Shown here one piece after another: positions 44,429-52,990 of a stretch of 64,000 nucleotides of DNA. The notes under the pieces are model-generated. The model was given only the letters and a program-made list of their open reading frames with translations, did no database searches and was not told where the DNA came from. Source of the stretch: Rikenellaceae bacterium. Lineage in GTDB: Bacteria; Bacteroidota; Bacteroidia; Bacteroidales; Rikenellaceae. A program made the translations under genes and the position numbers. The DNA lies in contig SUZD01000002.1 of assembly GCA_015060105.1 (NCBI GenBank), positions 1 through 64,000 of the forward strand. The letters are read 5' to 3'. Each line of letters starts with the position of its first letter. The stretch's first letter is position 1.

Positions 44429-45772
44429 TTAGTTAAAGTATTTACCCACCTGCGAGACCACATTCGGCTTGGCAAAGACCACAACTCGGTCGTATGCCTG
44501 AATTTGTGTTGAACCGACAGCTATCATAACATTGTCGCCTCTCACAATACCACCGATAGTGGCGTCCACAGGAAATCCCAATTCGCTCAGTGGGCACTTT
44601 GTCGCAGCCGAATTGGGCTTGACGATAAACTCCAACACCTCGGCATTACTACCCGTCAGACACTTAATCGCCTGCACATCGGTATTCATTGTAAATCGGA
44701 AGATATTACTTGCCGTAATCAACTTCTTGTTCACAACCGTATCAACTCCGATACTCTCTGCCAATGTTATGTAGTTAAGGTTCTCAACCTCGGCAATGAC
44801 CTTCTTCACGCCCAAACGTTTGGCCAACATTGCCGTCAGGATATTTGTCTCAGCACGACCCGTAACCGCCACAAATGCATCCATATTGTTAAGTCCCTCT
44901 TCGAGCATAGCCTCGGTATTTCGTCCATCCTCGTTTATAATGAGGGTTTTATCCAAAATCTCTGCCAAATGGTAGGCCTTCTCGGGATTATAATCAACGA
45001 GTTTAATGTTTATCTCGTTCTGCAACTCGGTTGCAATACGCACTCCGATACGACTACCACCCAGAATCATCATATTGTTAATCTCGACATCGGCTTTACC
45101 CGAGAAACGCAAAACTTCGTCGGTAGCACCTTGGGTAGTAATCACATAAATAGTATCGCCAACTTGGAAACGGTCATTACCGTGCGGGATTATGGTTTCG
45201 CCATCACGCGAAATAGCAATAGTACGGAATGTAAATATACCATCGCTGCCGGGTTTGAAATCCGACAAGGACATACCCACAATAGGAGAGGTAGGTTCCA
45301 ATTTAATGACCGCAAGCGATAGTTTTCCGCCCGAGAAATCAACAAATTCGGTCGAAGAGGTGTGTCCAAGCAGCGTAATAACCTCACGTGCTGCAACTCG
45401 CTCGGGATAGAAAAGGTAATCAATACCAAGATTGATAAACATCTCCTTATTATTGGGCTCCAAATACTCATTATTGTCAATACGGGCAATAACCTTTTTT
45501 GCGCCCAACTGTTTGGCCAGCATAGCCGATATGATATTTTGATTCTCCACTTGACTTACAGCCAAAAAGAGGTCTGCTTTACGCACAACGGCTTTTTTAA
45601 GTACCGCAATTGCAGTACTATCGCCCTCAATAGCGATTACATCGGCAATGCCTGTAATATTATCCAAAAGTTTTATGTCGCTGTCAATAACGGTAATGTC
45701 GTGCAAACCACCGCTCAACATCTTGGCCAAGTGACTACCAACTTCACCTGCGCCTGCGATAATAATCTTCAT
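44429..45772 (-). CDS. trkA: Trk system potassium transporter NAD-binding subunit
   Basis: Peripheral gating subunit of TrkH/KtrB-type K+ channels. 447 aa with two RCK_N/RCK_C repeats: IIIAGAGEVGSHLAKML at the start and MMILGGSRIGVRIATEL at about residue 230, each a Rossmann NAD site. The membrane partner trkH is not adjacent. The track start lies 22 codons upstream; ATG 45772 places the Rossmann motif at the usual position and fits the promoter. Confidence 0.93.
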   Translation of the reverse strand: MKIIIAGAGEVGSHLAKMLSGGLHDITVIDSDIKLLDNITGIADVIAIEGDSTAIAVLKKAVVRKADLFLAVSQVENQNIISAMLAKQLGAKKVIARIDNNEYLEPNNKEMFINLGIDYLFYPERVAAREVITLLGHTSSTEFVDFSGGKLSLAVIKLEPTSPIVGMSLSDFKPGSDGIFTFRTIAISRDGETIIPHGNDRFQVGDTIYVITTQGATDEVLRFSGKADVEINNMMILGGSRIGVRIATELQNEINIKLVDYNPEKAYHLAEILDKTLIINEDGRNTEAMLEEGLNNMDAFVAVTGRAETNILTAMLAKRLGVKKVIAEVENLNYITLAESIGVDTVVNKKLITASNIFRFTMNTDVQAIKCLTGSNAEVLEFIVKPNSAATKCPLSELGFPVDATIGGIVRGDNVMIAVGSTQIQAYDRVVVFAKPNVVSQVGKYFN

Positions 45773-45807
45773 ACCTACAAAAAGGTTACTTATATGTATA
45801 TTCTCAA

Positions 45808-45839
45808 CAAAGTTATAAACTTTTAGAGCAAACAACAAA
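45808..45839 (-). promoter_or_regulatory. trkA promoter
   Basis: On the minus strand TTTG (45836-45839), a 20-nt spacer, then TAACTTTG (45808-45815). Confidence 0.7.
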
Positions 45840-45920
45840 CCCTTTCGGCTAAAACACCAAATTTATTTTACAAAACGGGGTTTCGTAGCGTTCCCGTCTT
45901 TCGAAAAAAACAACAAAAGG

Positions 45921-45952
45921 TTTGGAATAGCCAAAATAAAGTTTTACTTTTG
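45921..45952 (+). promoter_or_regulatory. tRNA-Pro promoter
   Basis: TTTG (45921-45924), a 20-nt spacer, TACTTTTG (45945-45952), 28 nt before the mature tRNA. The -7 box is identical to that of tRNA-Lys. Confidence 0.78.
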
Positions 45953-45980
45953 TGCGCTCGTTTGAGTTATCAAGCGACTG

Positions 45981-46055
45981 CGGGGTGTAGCGCAGCCCGG
46001 TTAGCGCGCCAGCTTCGGGAGTTGGAAGTCCCGGGTTCGAATCCCGGTACCCCGA
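45981..46055 (+). tRNA. tRNA-Pro (anticodon CGG)
   Basis: Cloverleaf: acceptor CGGGGTG/TACCCCG, D arm GCGC/GCGC, anticodon stem CCAGC/GTTGG around loop TTCGGGA (anticodon CGG, reading CCG), T arm CCGGG-TTCGAAT-CCCGG, discriminator A, no encoded CCA. The C1-G72 start is typical of bacterial tRNA-Pro. Confidence 0.97.
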
Positions 46056-46064
46056 CACAATTTC

Positions 46065-46104
46065 AACAAAAGAGTGTGACTAAAATTAGCCACACTCTTT
46101 TGTT
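46065..46104. terminator. terminator after tRNA-Pro, shared with the DUF4924 gene
   Basis: AACAAAAGAGTGTG and CACACTCTTTTGTT form a 14-bp perfect stem with a 12-nt loop between convergent transcripts. Confidence 0.88.
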
Positions 46105-46137
46105 ATTATCGGGATTGGATAAGTCTGTCTGCCCTTT

Positions 46138-46686
46138 TTACTCGTCTTTGAGTTCAATCGTACCCTCTTCGACGCCACGATAAACACGGGCAAGTTCAGC
46201 AATGACGGGCGAGATAGTTTTGACAATTTCATCACTTAACTCGCTGTGTTCGCCTTTCATACGGTACAACATCGACGCATACAAAGCACGGAAACAGAGC
46301 TCAATATCGCCAACCTCTTGTCCCTCCATCTTTTGACGCAATTCGGGAAGCAGAGGAGCAATTTTTTCATACTCTCGACGATAGTCTGCGCCAACCGCAA
46401 GTTTACTGATACGATTTGCCAAATCCTGCATATCCGCAATCAAATGAAGAGTATGCTCCAAGTGTCCTTTCTCGGTCTTACCCTCACGGCGAAGCAGATT
46501 ACCCATCTCGACATACCAACTGCGGAAAAGCATACTTTTGGACTCCGAAAAGCCACGAGGAGCAACAAGTGCTGCATCAATCGAAGCCTCATCAAAGCGC
46601 AAAGCACGCAACAAATCCTCAATCTGCCACAGATAGAGGATATACTCGGCAATATTCTCCTTTCGTTTTGTTTGTGCTATATCCAT
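46138..46686 (-). CDS. DUF4924 family protein
   Basis: 182-aa all-helical cytosolic protein of unknown function. The N-terminus (AQTKRKENIAEYILYLWQIEDLLRA) is the conserved family signature found across Bacteroidales. No catalytic motif seen. Its ATG overlaps the pfkA stop (TAATG), so it is co-translated with phosphofructokinase. Confidence 0.87.
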   Translation of the reverse strand: MDIAQTKRKENIAEYILYLWQIEDLLRALRFDEASIDAALVAPRGFSESKSMLFRSWYVEMGNLLRREGKTEKGHLEHTLHLIADMQDLANRISKLAVGADYRREYEKIAPLLPELRQKMEGQEVGDIELCFRALYASMLYRMKGEHSELSDEIVKTISPVIAELARVYRGVEEGTIELKDE

Positions 46687-47666
46687 TAGATAGAGAGTAT
46701 TTTAATGGTATTAAGAAGTGAGCGATCAACAGTTTTATTTTTGCGTATGGCCTGAATAAGCGGAACAAGTTTGATAACATCGTTTTCGATACCGACCATC
46801 ACATTGCGTTGTCCCTCCATAAGTGCATATACGGCAGCCTCACCCATACGGCTTGCAAGGATACGGTCATTGGCAGTAGGGGAGCCGCCGCGTTGGATAT
46901 GTCCAAGGATTGTCACACGCGAATCAAACTGCGGGAACTCCTTTTTAACACGCTCGGCCATAGCCATTGCGCCTCCCGTCAAAGGACTCTCTGCAACAAG
47001 CACGATACTACTATTCTTGCTCTTACGGAAACCATTTGCGATAAGTTCGCCCAGCTGGTCGACCTCGGTTGCTATCTCGGGGATAATCGCCGCCTCCGAA
47101 CCTGTTGCAATAGCTCCATTCAAAGCAAGGAAGCCTGCGTTACGACCCATAACCTCGACAAAAAACAGTCGCTCGTGCGAAGAGGCCGTATCACGCAATT
47201 TATCAACACACTCCATAATGGTATTAAGTGCTGTATCATAGCCGATTGTAGTATCTGTGCCATATAGGTCGTTATCAATCGTTCCGGGCAAGCCAACAAT
47301 TGGGATATCATACTCTTCGGCAAAAATACGAGCTCCCGATAGTGAGCCATCACCACCAATCACAACAAGCGCATCAATTCCCGCTTTTTTCATATTCTCA
47401 TAGGCTACCGCGCGACCTTCGGGAGTTTTGAACTCTGTCGAACGAGCTGTTTTGAGAATTGTTCCGCCTTGCTGAATAATATTGCTGACGGTTTGAGTTT
47501 TCATATCGATAATCTCGCCCGTGATAAGTCCACGATAACCACGCATAATACCCTTAACCGTAAATCCGCTATAAATAGCAGTACGGGTAACGGCACGGAT
47601 AGCCGCATTCATTGCCGGTGCATCTCCACCCGAAGTGAGAATACCTATACATTTAATTCGAGCCAT
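46686..47666 (-). CDS. pfkA: ATP-dependent 6-phosphofructokinase
   Basis: Commits fructose 6-phosphate to glycolysis. [30 protein letters not shown] (with Gly-Asp-Gly-Ser indicating ATP use over PPi), [12 protein letters not shown] and [11 protein letters not shown] are all present. 326 aa is the bacterial PfkA length. Followed by an overlapping DUF4924 gene. The 202 nt upstream hold no recognisable -7 box on this strand. Confidence 0.96.
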   Translation of the reverse strand: MARIKCIGILTSGGDAPAMNAAIRAVTRTAIYSGFTVKGIMRGYRGLITGEIIDMKTQTVSNIIQQGGTILKTARSTEFKTPEGRAVAYENMKKAGIDALVVIGGDGSLSGARIFAEEYDIPIVGLPGTIDNDLYGTDTTIGYDTALNTIMECVDKLRDTASSHERLFFVEVMGRNAGFLALNGAIATGSEAAIIPEIATEVDQLGELIANGFRKSKNSSIVLVAESPLTGGAMAMAERVKKEFPQFDSRVTILGHIQRGGSPTANDRILASRMGEAAVYALMEGQRNVMVGIENDVIKLVPLIQAIRKNKTVDRSLLNTIKILSI

Positions 47667-47868
47667 AAATTTCGTTGTCTATTAAATCTGTTTTATGTCC
47701 TAAATCGTCCCGCCTTGGCGCGATATTTGTCCTTTTCGCAATCCCGAGGGCGAGTCAAGATAACTAAAATTTATCTTTGATATGTTTCGGACATATTATT
47801 CTTTGTTATATTTTCTGTTTGCTTTATCGGTTTAGTTATCGGTGCATACGCACCCTCGTCCTCGGCTC

Positions 47869-48831
47869 TTATTTCATCAATAGCCATACCATATATCCAA
47901 TATAGCAGGCCAAAAATAGAGCACCCTCCACGCGGTTGATATGATTACGGCCCAAGGTCCACGCTGCAACGAAAAGAGCAATAGGAGCCAAAAGTACCAT
48001 CATCAAATCAAGTTGTCCAATACCGCTCAATGTGAGAGGATGGATGGTTGCACTTGCTCCTATCACAAGGAAAATATTGGAGATATTACTACCCACAACA
48101 TTACCAAGCGCAATGCTATTACGACCTTTAAGCATAGCTACAACCGAGGTTGCCAACTCCGGCAGAGAGGTGCCGGCAGCAACAATGGTAATCGAGATAA
48201 CCCTCTCGCTGATATTCATTTTTTGGGCTATCACTACAATATTGTTAATAAAAATCTCGCCACCATAAATCAAACCTGCAAAACCACCAATTAGCATAAT
48301 CAATGCCAGCCAAATTGGAGTAGGCTTTTTATCTGTCGTTTCCTCCTCACTACCAATATCACTACGGCTCGAACGAAGCATAATATACATAAATGCAACA
48401 AACAAGCACAGCATAATGACACCATTGGAACGACTTACGGTATTAACCGTTGTACCATCTAACAAGTTGGTCGAACAAGCCGCCCACAACACAATCGAAG
48501 ATAGTAAACACAACGGCAAATCACGTTTAATATTATTTGGAGTCAAAGGTACAGGACGAATCAACGCCACAACACCGAGGATTACAAACACATTAAAAAT
48601 ATTGGAGCCAACGACATTTCCAACCGAAATATCATATTGACCACTCGCTGCCGAGATAACGCTGACAACAAATTCGGGCATCGAAGTTCCGATAGCAACA
48701 ATCGTCAGTCCGATTACCATTTCCGAAACATTAAGTTTTTTTGCAATAGCCACAGCACCATCGGTCAGATAGTTAGCACCAAGCAAAATAAGCGCAAGAC
48801 CGGCAACACACAAGACAATAGGTAAAAACAT
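47869..48831 (-). CDS. calcium/sodium antiporter (CaCA family, YrbG-like)
   Basis: 320-aa inner-membrane antiporter with about 10 helices and the two inverted alpha repeats: GLTIVAIGTSMPEFVVSV with NVVGSNIFNVFVILG in the first half, TIVAAGTSLPELATSV with NVVGSNISNIFLVIG in the second. These G-TS-PE motifs bind the cation. The track start is 15 codons upstream; ATG 48831 is preferred. Divergent from purB. Confidence 0.93.
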   Translation of the reverse strand: MFLPIVLCVAGLALILLGANYLTDGAVAIAKKLNVSEMVIGLTIVAIGTSMPEFVVSVISAASGQYDISVGNVVGSNIFNVFVILGVVALIRPVPLTPNNIKRDLPLCLLSSIVLWAACSTNLLDGTTVNTVSRSNGVIMLCLFVAFMYIMLRSSRSDIGSEEETTDKKPTPIWLALIMLIGGFAGLIYGGEIFINNIVVIAQKMNISERVISITIVAAGTSLPELATSVVAMLKGRNSIALGNVVGSNISNIFLVIGASATIHPLTLSGIGQLDLMMVLLAPIALFVAAWTLGRNHINRVEGALFLACYIGYMVWLLMK

Positions 48832-48873
48832 TTTATGTATGTAAATTTTATATGATAACTGTTTTTGAAGGCA

Positions 48874-48906
48874 CAAATTTAAGGAAAAAATGGGAAACTT
48901 GTCAAA
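48874..48906 (-). promoter_or_regulatory. promoter of the cation antiporter gene
   Basis: On the minus strand TTTG (48903-48906), a 21-nt spacer, then TAAATTTG (48874-48881). Confidence 0.6.
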
Positions 48907-48932
48907 ATATTGCTTAAAGATTATCCGAGAGA

Positions 48933-48963
48933 TTGCAGAACCAAATTGTTTTTAGTACTTTTG
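48933..48963 (+). promoter_or_regulatory. purB promoter
   Basis: TTG (48933-48935), a 20-nt spacer, TACTTTTG (48956-48963); leader of about 18 nt. Confidence 0.65.
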
Positions 48964-48984
48964 CGTGCATTAACGCTTTTTTCT

Positions 48985-50340
48985 ATGGAAATTTCACAAA
49001 TTACAGCTATTTCGCCCGTAGATGGACGCTATCGTGGCGCATCGGAACCTTTGGATAACTACTATTCGGAGTTCGCTCTTATTCGTTTCCGCATTTTTGT
49101 AGAGGTAGAATATTTCATCGCTTTGTGCAAATTACCTTTACCACAATTGGTATCGGCTGCCGACGAGAAAAACTACGAGGCACTGCGTGGACTGTATCGT
49201 AATTTTACCGTAGAGGACGCCTTACGCGTTAAGCAGATTGAAAGTGTCACCAATCACGATGTGAAGGCTGTCGAATACCTTATTAAAGAAAAACTCGACA
49301 CACTTGGTCTGCAAGATGTCAAAGAGTTCGTACACTTCGGCCTCACATCACAAGACATCAACAACACTGCCATTCCTTACTCCATCCGTTTGGCTTTGGA
49401 CGAGGTTTACTACCCCTCGATGGAAGAGTTGGTTTCGACCCTGCGTGGTTTGGCAGAGGAGTGGAGCGATATTTCGATGTTGGCACGCACACACGGCCAA
49501 CCCGCATCGCCAACCCGTTTGGGCAAGGAGATTATGGTCTTTGTTGAGCGTCTTGAAACTCAACTTGCATCGCTTCGCGCAGTTGCCGTACCCGCCAAAT
49601 TCGGTGGCGCAACAGGTAACTTCAACGCCCATAGTGTTGCTTATCCCGAAATTGATTGGGTTGCATTTGCTAACAAATTCGTAGGCGAGACTCTTGGACT
49701 GAAACGCTCGCAATATACCACTCAAATTGAGCATTATGACGGACTTGCAGCGATTTTTGATGCGGCAAAACGCGTAAACACTATCCTCATCGACCTTTGT
49801 CGCGACATTTGGACCTATGTGTCGATGGAGTACTTCAAACAACGCATCAAAGCGGGAGAGGTTGGCTCATCGGCTATGCCTCACAAGGTAAATCCTATTG
49901 ACTTCGAGAATGCCGAGGGTAACTTGGGTATCGCTAATGCCATTTTCGAGCACTTGGCTGCAAAGCTCCCCGTTTCGCGCCTGCAACGCGACCTTACCGA
50001 CTCAACCGTTTTGCGTAATGTGGGTGTTCCCTTTGCTCACACCGCCATCGCAATCCGCTCGATTAAAAAAGGCTTGGGCAAATTGTTGCTCAATGTCGAA
50101 GCCGTTGATCGTGACTTGGAGAACAACTGGGCTGTGGTTGCCGAGGGTATTCAAACAATCCTTCGCCGCGAGTGCTATCCCTCGCCGTATGAGGCACTTA
50201 AAGCATTGACTCGCACTAACTCGCACATCACAGAACAGACCATCAAAGAGTTTATCGAGACCCTCGATGTGAACGAGAATGTGAAGGCAGAATTGCGAGC
50301 ATTGTCACCCAAAAGTTACACAGGTATCAAAAATCTTTAA
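48985..50340 (+). CDS. purB: adenylosuccinate lyase
   Basis: Removes fumarate from SAICAR and adenylosuccinate in purine synthesis. Starts AISPVDGRYRGASEPL; contains TSQDINNTA, ARTHGQPASPTRLGKE and the fumarase-superfamily signature GSSAMPHKVNPIDFEN. 451 aa, matching the PurB of the E. coli type. The track start is 25 codons upstream within the promoter; ATG 48985 is correct. Confidence 0.96.
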   Translation: MEISQITAISPVDGRYRGASEPLDNYYSEFALIRFRIFVEVEYFIALCKLPLPQLVSAADEKNYEALRGLYRNFTVEDALRVKQIESVTNHDVKAVEYLIKEKLDTLGLQDVKEFVHFGLTSQDINNTAIPYSIRLALDEVYYPSMEELVSTLRGLAEEWSDISMLARTHGQPASPTRLGKEIMVFVERLETQLASLRAVAVPAKFGGATGNFNAHSVAYPEIDWVAFANKFVGETLGLKRSQYTTQIEHYDGLAAIFDAAKRVNTILIDLCRDIWTYVSMEYFKQRIKAGEVGSSAMPHKVNPIDFENAEGNLGIANAIFEHLAAKLPVSRLQRDLTDSTVLRNVGVPFAHTAIAIRSIKKGLGKLLLNVEAVDRDLENNWAVVAEGIQTILRRECYPSPYEALKALTRTNSHITEQTIKEFIETLDVNENVKAELRALSPKSYTGIKNL

Positions 50341-50341
50341 T

Positions 50342-50382
50342 AAAAAGCATACGCAGGTATTGTGTCCTGCGTATGTTTTTTT
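50342..50382 (+). terminator. purB terminator
   Basis: CATACGCAGG and CCTGCGTATG form a 10-bp stem (8-nt loop) followed by TTTTTTT. Its loop carries the TTG that serves as possible -33 element of the engB promoter. Confidence 0.92.
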
Positions 50383-50389
50383 ATCTTTG
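50360..50389 (+). promoter_or_regulatory. engB promoter, embedded in the purB terminator
   Basis: TTG at 50360-50362 in the terminator loop, a 19-nt spacer, then TATCTTTG at 50382-50389 directly after the T tract. Confidence 0.6.
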
Positions 50390-50412
50390 CAATAACAAAA
50401 AAGGTCAAACCG

Positions 50413-51009
50413 ATGATTATTACCTCGGCAGAGTTTCGTTGCAGTAGCCAGAAAGTGTCACAAGTCCCCAATGACGGACTGCGTGACTATGCCTTCATAG
50501 GCCGAAGCAATGTCGGTAAATCATCACTTATCAATAGACTGACGGGACGCAAACTCGCCAAAGTTTCGGGTACTCCGGGTAAGACTCGTTTGATTAACCA
50601 CTTTTTGATTAACAAATCGTGGTACTTGGTCGATCTTCCGGGATATGGTTATGCCCGAACTTCGAAGAGCCTCAAAGAGCAGTTTTCGCAAATCATTGTC
50701 GATTATGTCAAAGGTTGCGAGAAGATGTATTTTTTGTTCGTATTGGTTGATTCTCGCCTTGAACCGCAACGCATCGACTTGGAGTTTATGGAGATGTTGG
50801 GGGTCGAAGGCATACCTTTCGGCATTATATTTACAAAGGCCGACAAGATGGGAGTCAATAAGTTAGCATCGAACATTGCAGCTTACAAGCGTCGTCTGTT
50901 GGAGAATTGGGAAGAGTTACCTCCTATGTTTACAACCTCTTCGGAGAGTGGGGTAGGGTGCGACACCGTGCTCGACTTCATAGAACAATGTCAAAATCAA
51001 ACAAACTAA
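50413..51009 (+). CDS. engB: ribosome biogenesis GTP-binding protein EngB/YihA
   Basis: Small GTPase for large-subunit maturation. G1 GRSNVGKSSLINRL, G2-region GTPGKT, G3 DLPGYG, G4 TKAD, and a C-terminal TSSESGVG G5-like motif. 198 aa is normal. ATG 50413 is preferred over the track start, which lies in the terminator. prs follows after 29 nt. Confidence 0.95.
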   Translation: MIITSAEFRCSSQKVSQVPNDGLRDYAFIGRSNVGKSSLINRLTGRKLAKVSGTPGKTRLINHFLINKSWYLVDLPGYGYARTSKSLKEQFSQIIVDYVKGCEKMYFLFVLVDSRLEPQRIDLEFMEMLGVEGIPFGIIFTKADKMGVNKLASNIAAYKRRLLENWEELPPMFTTSSESGVGCDTVLDFIEQCQNQTN

Positions 51010-51038
51010 AAAACATACAACTAAAAAACCTCTTGAAT

Positions 51039-51980
51039 ATGGGAACCCACAAATTGAAAATTTTTGCTTGTACCGGTTCAAAACCTTTGGCCGAGAAGAT
51101 TGCCAAAAGTTATGGTATTGAGCTTGGAAGCTCCGATATGCTTCATTTTAGCGACGGCGAGTTTCAACCTGCATTTACCGAGAGTATTCGCGGTTGCACC
51201 GTATTTATCGTTCAATCAACGTTCCCGCCAACCGACAACCTTATGGAGTTGTTGTTGATGATTGATGCAGCTCATCGCGCATCGGCTCACCGCGTCATCG
51301 CCGTATTGCCTTATTTTGGCTGGGCTCGTCAAGACCGCAAAGACCGTCCTCGTGTGTCGATTGGAGCCAAATTGGTTGCCAATATGTTGGTTGCTGCCGG
51401 TGCTGACCGCATTATGACGATGGACTTGCACGCCGACCAAATTCAAGGTTTCTTCGATATTCCCGTTGATCATCTGTACGCAAGCGGAATCTTCGTTCCT
51501 TATATTAACTCGCTGAAAATCGAGAACTTGTCGGTTGCTTCGCCTGATATGGGTGGTGCTAAACGCGCCAGCGCATACTCGAAATATTTGTGTGCTCCAA
51601 TGATTATCAGCCACAAACAACGCGAGAAAGCCAATGTCGTTGGTAAAATGACCGCTATTGGCGATGTCGAGGGCCGTAATGTTATCATTATTGACGATAT
51701 GATTGATACAGCTGGTACAATCACTATGGCTGCCGATATGTTGATGGATAAAGGTGCTGCAAGTGTTCGTGCCGTTGCAACTCACGCATTGTTGTCGGGT
51801 CCTGCATACGACCGTATTAACGCCAGCAAATTGGAGGAGGTTATCGTAACCGATACAATTCCTTTGAGCACAACAGCCGACACTCACAAATTTACCGTAT
51901 TGAGTGTTGCCGACATCTTTGCCGATGTTATGGAACGCGTGTATAACTATAAAGAGATTTCGAGCCGTTTCATCTTCTAA
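51039..51980 (+). CDS. prs: ribose-phosphate pyrophosphokinase
   Basis: Makes PRPP from ribose 5-phosphate and ATP for purine, pyrimidine, His and Trp synthesis. KIFACTGSKPLAEKIAKSYG at the N-terminus, FSDGEFQPAF, YFGWARQDRKDRPRVSI, MDLHADQIQGFFDIPVDHL and the PRPP loop VIIIDDMIDTAGTI. 313 aa. Start 51039 (MGTHKLKIF) matches known Prs; the 44 extra codons in the track overlap engB. Confidence 0.96.
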   Translation: MGTHKLKIFACTGSKPLAEKIAKSYGIELGSSDMLHFSDGEFQPAFTESIRGCTVFIVQSTFPPTDNLMELLLMIDAAHRASAHRVIAVLPYFGWARQDRKDRPRVSIGAKLVANMLVAAGADRIMTMDLHADQIQGFFDIPVDHLYASGIFVPYINSLKIENLSVASPDMGGAKRASAYSKYLCAPMIISHKQREKANVVGKMTAIGDVEGRNVIIIDDMIDTAGTITMAADMLMDKGAASVRAVATHALLSGPAYDRINASKLEEVIVTDTIPLSTTADTHKFTVLSVADIFADVMERVYNYKEISSRFIF

Positions 51981-52002
51981 ACCTCGAATTACTTTGTAAT
52001 GC

Positions 52003-52037
52003 AAGAGCCCGCCATTTTTTGGTGGGCTCTTATTTTT
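52003..52037 (+). terminator. prs terminator
   Basis: AAGAGCCCGCC and GGTGGGCTCTT pair around a T-rich loop, followed by ATTTTTT. Confidence 0.9.
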
Positions 52038-52111
52038 TACAGACCAACAAACAGCATCAACAAGTATATGAATAATATTTATATTATGTTAAATGGCATG
52101 TTGATAAAAAA

Positions 52112-52139
52112 ATAGGGCGCAAGCGGAATTGCTCCCTAT
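52112..52139. repeat. hairpin repeat, copy 1
   Basis: ATAGGGCGCAA-GCGGAA-TTGCTCCCTAT folds with one internal mismatch. Its core matches the second hairpin 63 nt downstream at 19 of 22 positions. Confidence 0.6.
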
Positions 52140-52201
52140 CCATATCTATTTTGTTAGAGGTATTTATATACAAATTTACACTTAAAAATTTTGTTATCAA
52201 A

Positions 52202-52223
52202 GGGAGCAACCGAAATTGCTCCC
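52202..52223. repeat. hairpin repeat, copy 2
   Basis: GGGAGCAA-CCGAAA-TTGCTCCC, a perfect 8-bp stem. On the minus strand it follows the zinc-ribbon membrane gene and is followed by TTTGATAAC, so it may act as its terminator. The surrounding 52038-52313 is AT-rich and holds no other feature I can support. Confidence 0.6.
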
Positions 52224-52313
52224 GAATCGTTACTATCTACCGTGTTTTCCTCCGAGAATTTCTGTAAGAAAAGCAAAGAAACATAGAATACTAAATAACA
52301 TACACTATATGAT

Positions 52314-52649
52314 TTAAGAATGTAAATATTTAAGACAACATCTAACTATAATTGCCAATACTTTCCAAGAAACGAAAGAAACAATAGTACAGATTAACGC
52401 AACTATGAATCCCCAAATGTCAAAATAATCCCAGTCGAAGCCTAAATATGGTCTATCACAATTGCGAATTGAAAATAGGATTGTACAAATTCCTCCTGCT
52501 ATGAGTATTAAATATGACAATACATTTATCGCAGACTCTACCCATTGGTGATTGTCAGCAAATTCGTTCGATTTGCACGAATCGCAGCAATAGTCGCTAT
52601 TTTGGTCAGATAAAACGCAACCACATTTCTTGCATAATTTTCCGCTCAT
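52314..52649 (-). CDS. hypothetical small membrane protein with N-terminal zinc ribbon
   Basis: 111 aa. The N-terminus LCKKCGCVLSDQNSDYCCDSC has CxxC...CxxC spacing for a zinc ribbon; two transmembrane helices follow (about residues 39-60 and 78-102). The sequence is clearly AT-richer than its neighbours, with many AT-ending codons, suggesting later acquisition. No homologue recognised. It lies downstream, on the same strand, of the candidate structured RNA, but a terminator separates them. Confidence 0.65.
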   Translation of the reverse strand: MSGKLCKKCGCVLSDQNSDYCCDSCKSNEFADNHQWVESAINVLSYLILIAGGICTILFSIRNCDRPYLGFDWDYFDIWGFIVALICTIVSFVSWKVLAIIVRCCLKYLHS

Positions 52650-52710
52650 AATACTTTGAATTTTAAGTTAAACAATAAGTGTCAAGCCGTAGATGGCAAC
52701 CGTTTAACTC

Positions 52711-52872
52711 AAAAAAGAGAAAGCGTGGGTCACGCTTATACCTTGAAGGGACGACCAAGTACCCATACACACATAAGCACAACTCACGCCATAGAGCGTG
52801 AGCATTTAGCGTGCCTATTGCTTGTGTGTAATAATTTGGTCGTTTTACAAGGTAAGCAATAGCCTAAATGCC
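52711..52872 (-). ncRNA. candidate structured non-coding RNA, about 160 nt
   Basis: Minus strand. It begins just after a TATGTTTG box and ends at an intrinsic terminator (AAGCGTG-ACC-CACGCTT then TCTCTTTTTT, 52711-52737). Pairings: GCTTACCTTG/CAAGGTATAAGC (52848-52857 with 52734-52745), ACGACCAA/TTGGTCGT (52836-52843 with 52751-52758), TACACACAAGCA/TGCTTATGTGTGTA (52819-52830 with 52766-52779), and hairpin CTCACGC/GCGTGAG (52783-52802). A second set, GCATTTAG/CTAAATGC and CTATTGC/GCAATAG, joins the 5' end (52856-52871) to 52802-52821, giving a pseudoknot or an alternative state. No ORF fits. Family unknown; 6S RNA or a Bacteroidales orphan RNA are possibilities. Confidence 0.6.
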
Positions 52873-52874
52873 AT

Positions 52875-52882
52875 CAAACATA
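52875..52882 (-). promoter_or_regulatory. -7 box of the candidate ncRNA
   Basis: Reads TATGTTTG on the minus strand. The predicted start falls at the first paired base of the RNA. A TTTTG at 52906-52910 is a possible -33 element but at 23-nt spacing. Confidence 0.5.
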
Positions 52883-52958
52883 TTGCGTATTCCGCAATAC
52901 ATCTACAAAATTCGTGATTATTTTTCAAATATCATAATTTTAGCTCCCTTTTTATTGA

Positions 52959-52990
52959 TTTGGAGTTTTCAACATTTTGGAATATATTTG
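52959..52990 (+). promoter_or_regulatory. promoter of the exported 129-aa protein gene
   Basis: TTTG (52959-52962), a 20-nt spacer, TATATTTG (52983-52990); leader of about 15 nt. Confidence 0.72.

Noticed and set aside
45849-46058. 69-aa minus-strand ORF (MSGYRDSNPGLPTPEAG...)
   Set aside because: It is the antisense reading of tRNA-Pro; this kind of peptide is a common tRNA artefact.
47772-47835. Plus-strand TATCTTTG box followed by a 17-codon ORF (MFRTYYSLLYFLFALSV)
   Set aside because: No -33 element, no terminator and no conserved feature; the 202-nt spacer otherwise shows nothing convincing, so I treat the match as chance.
51216-52004. 262-aa minus-strand ORF
   Set aside because: Antisense of prs; composition is that of a shadow frame.
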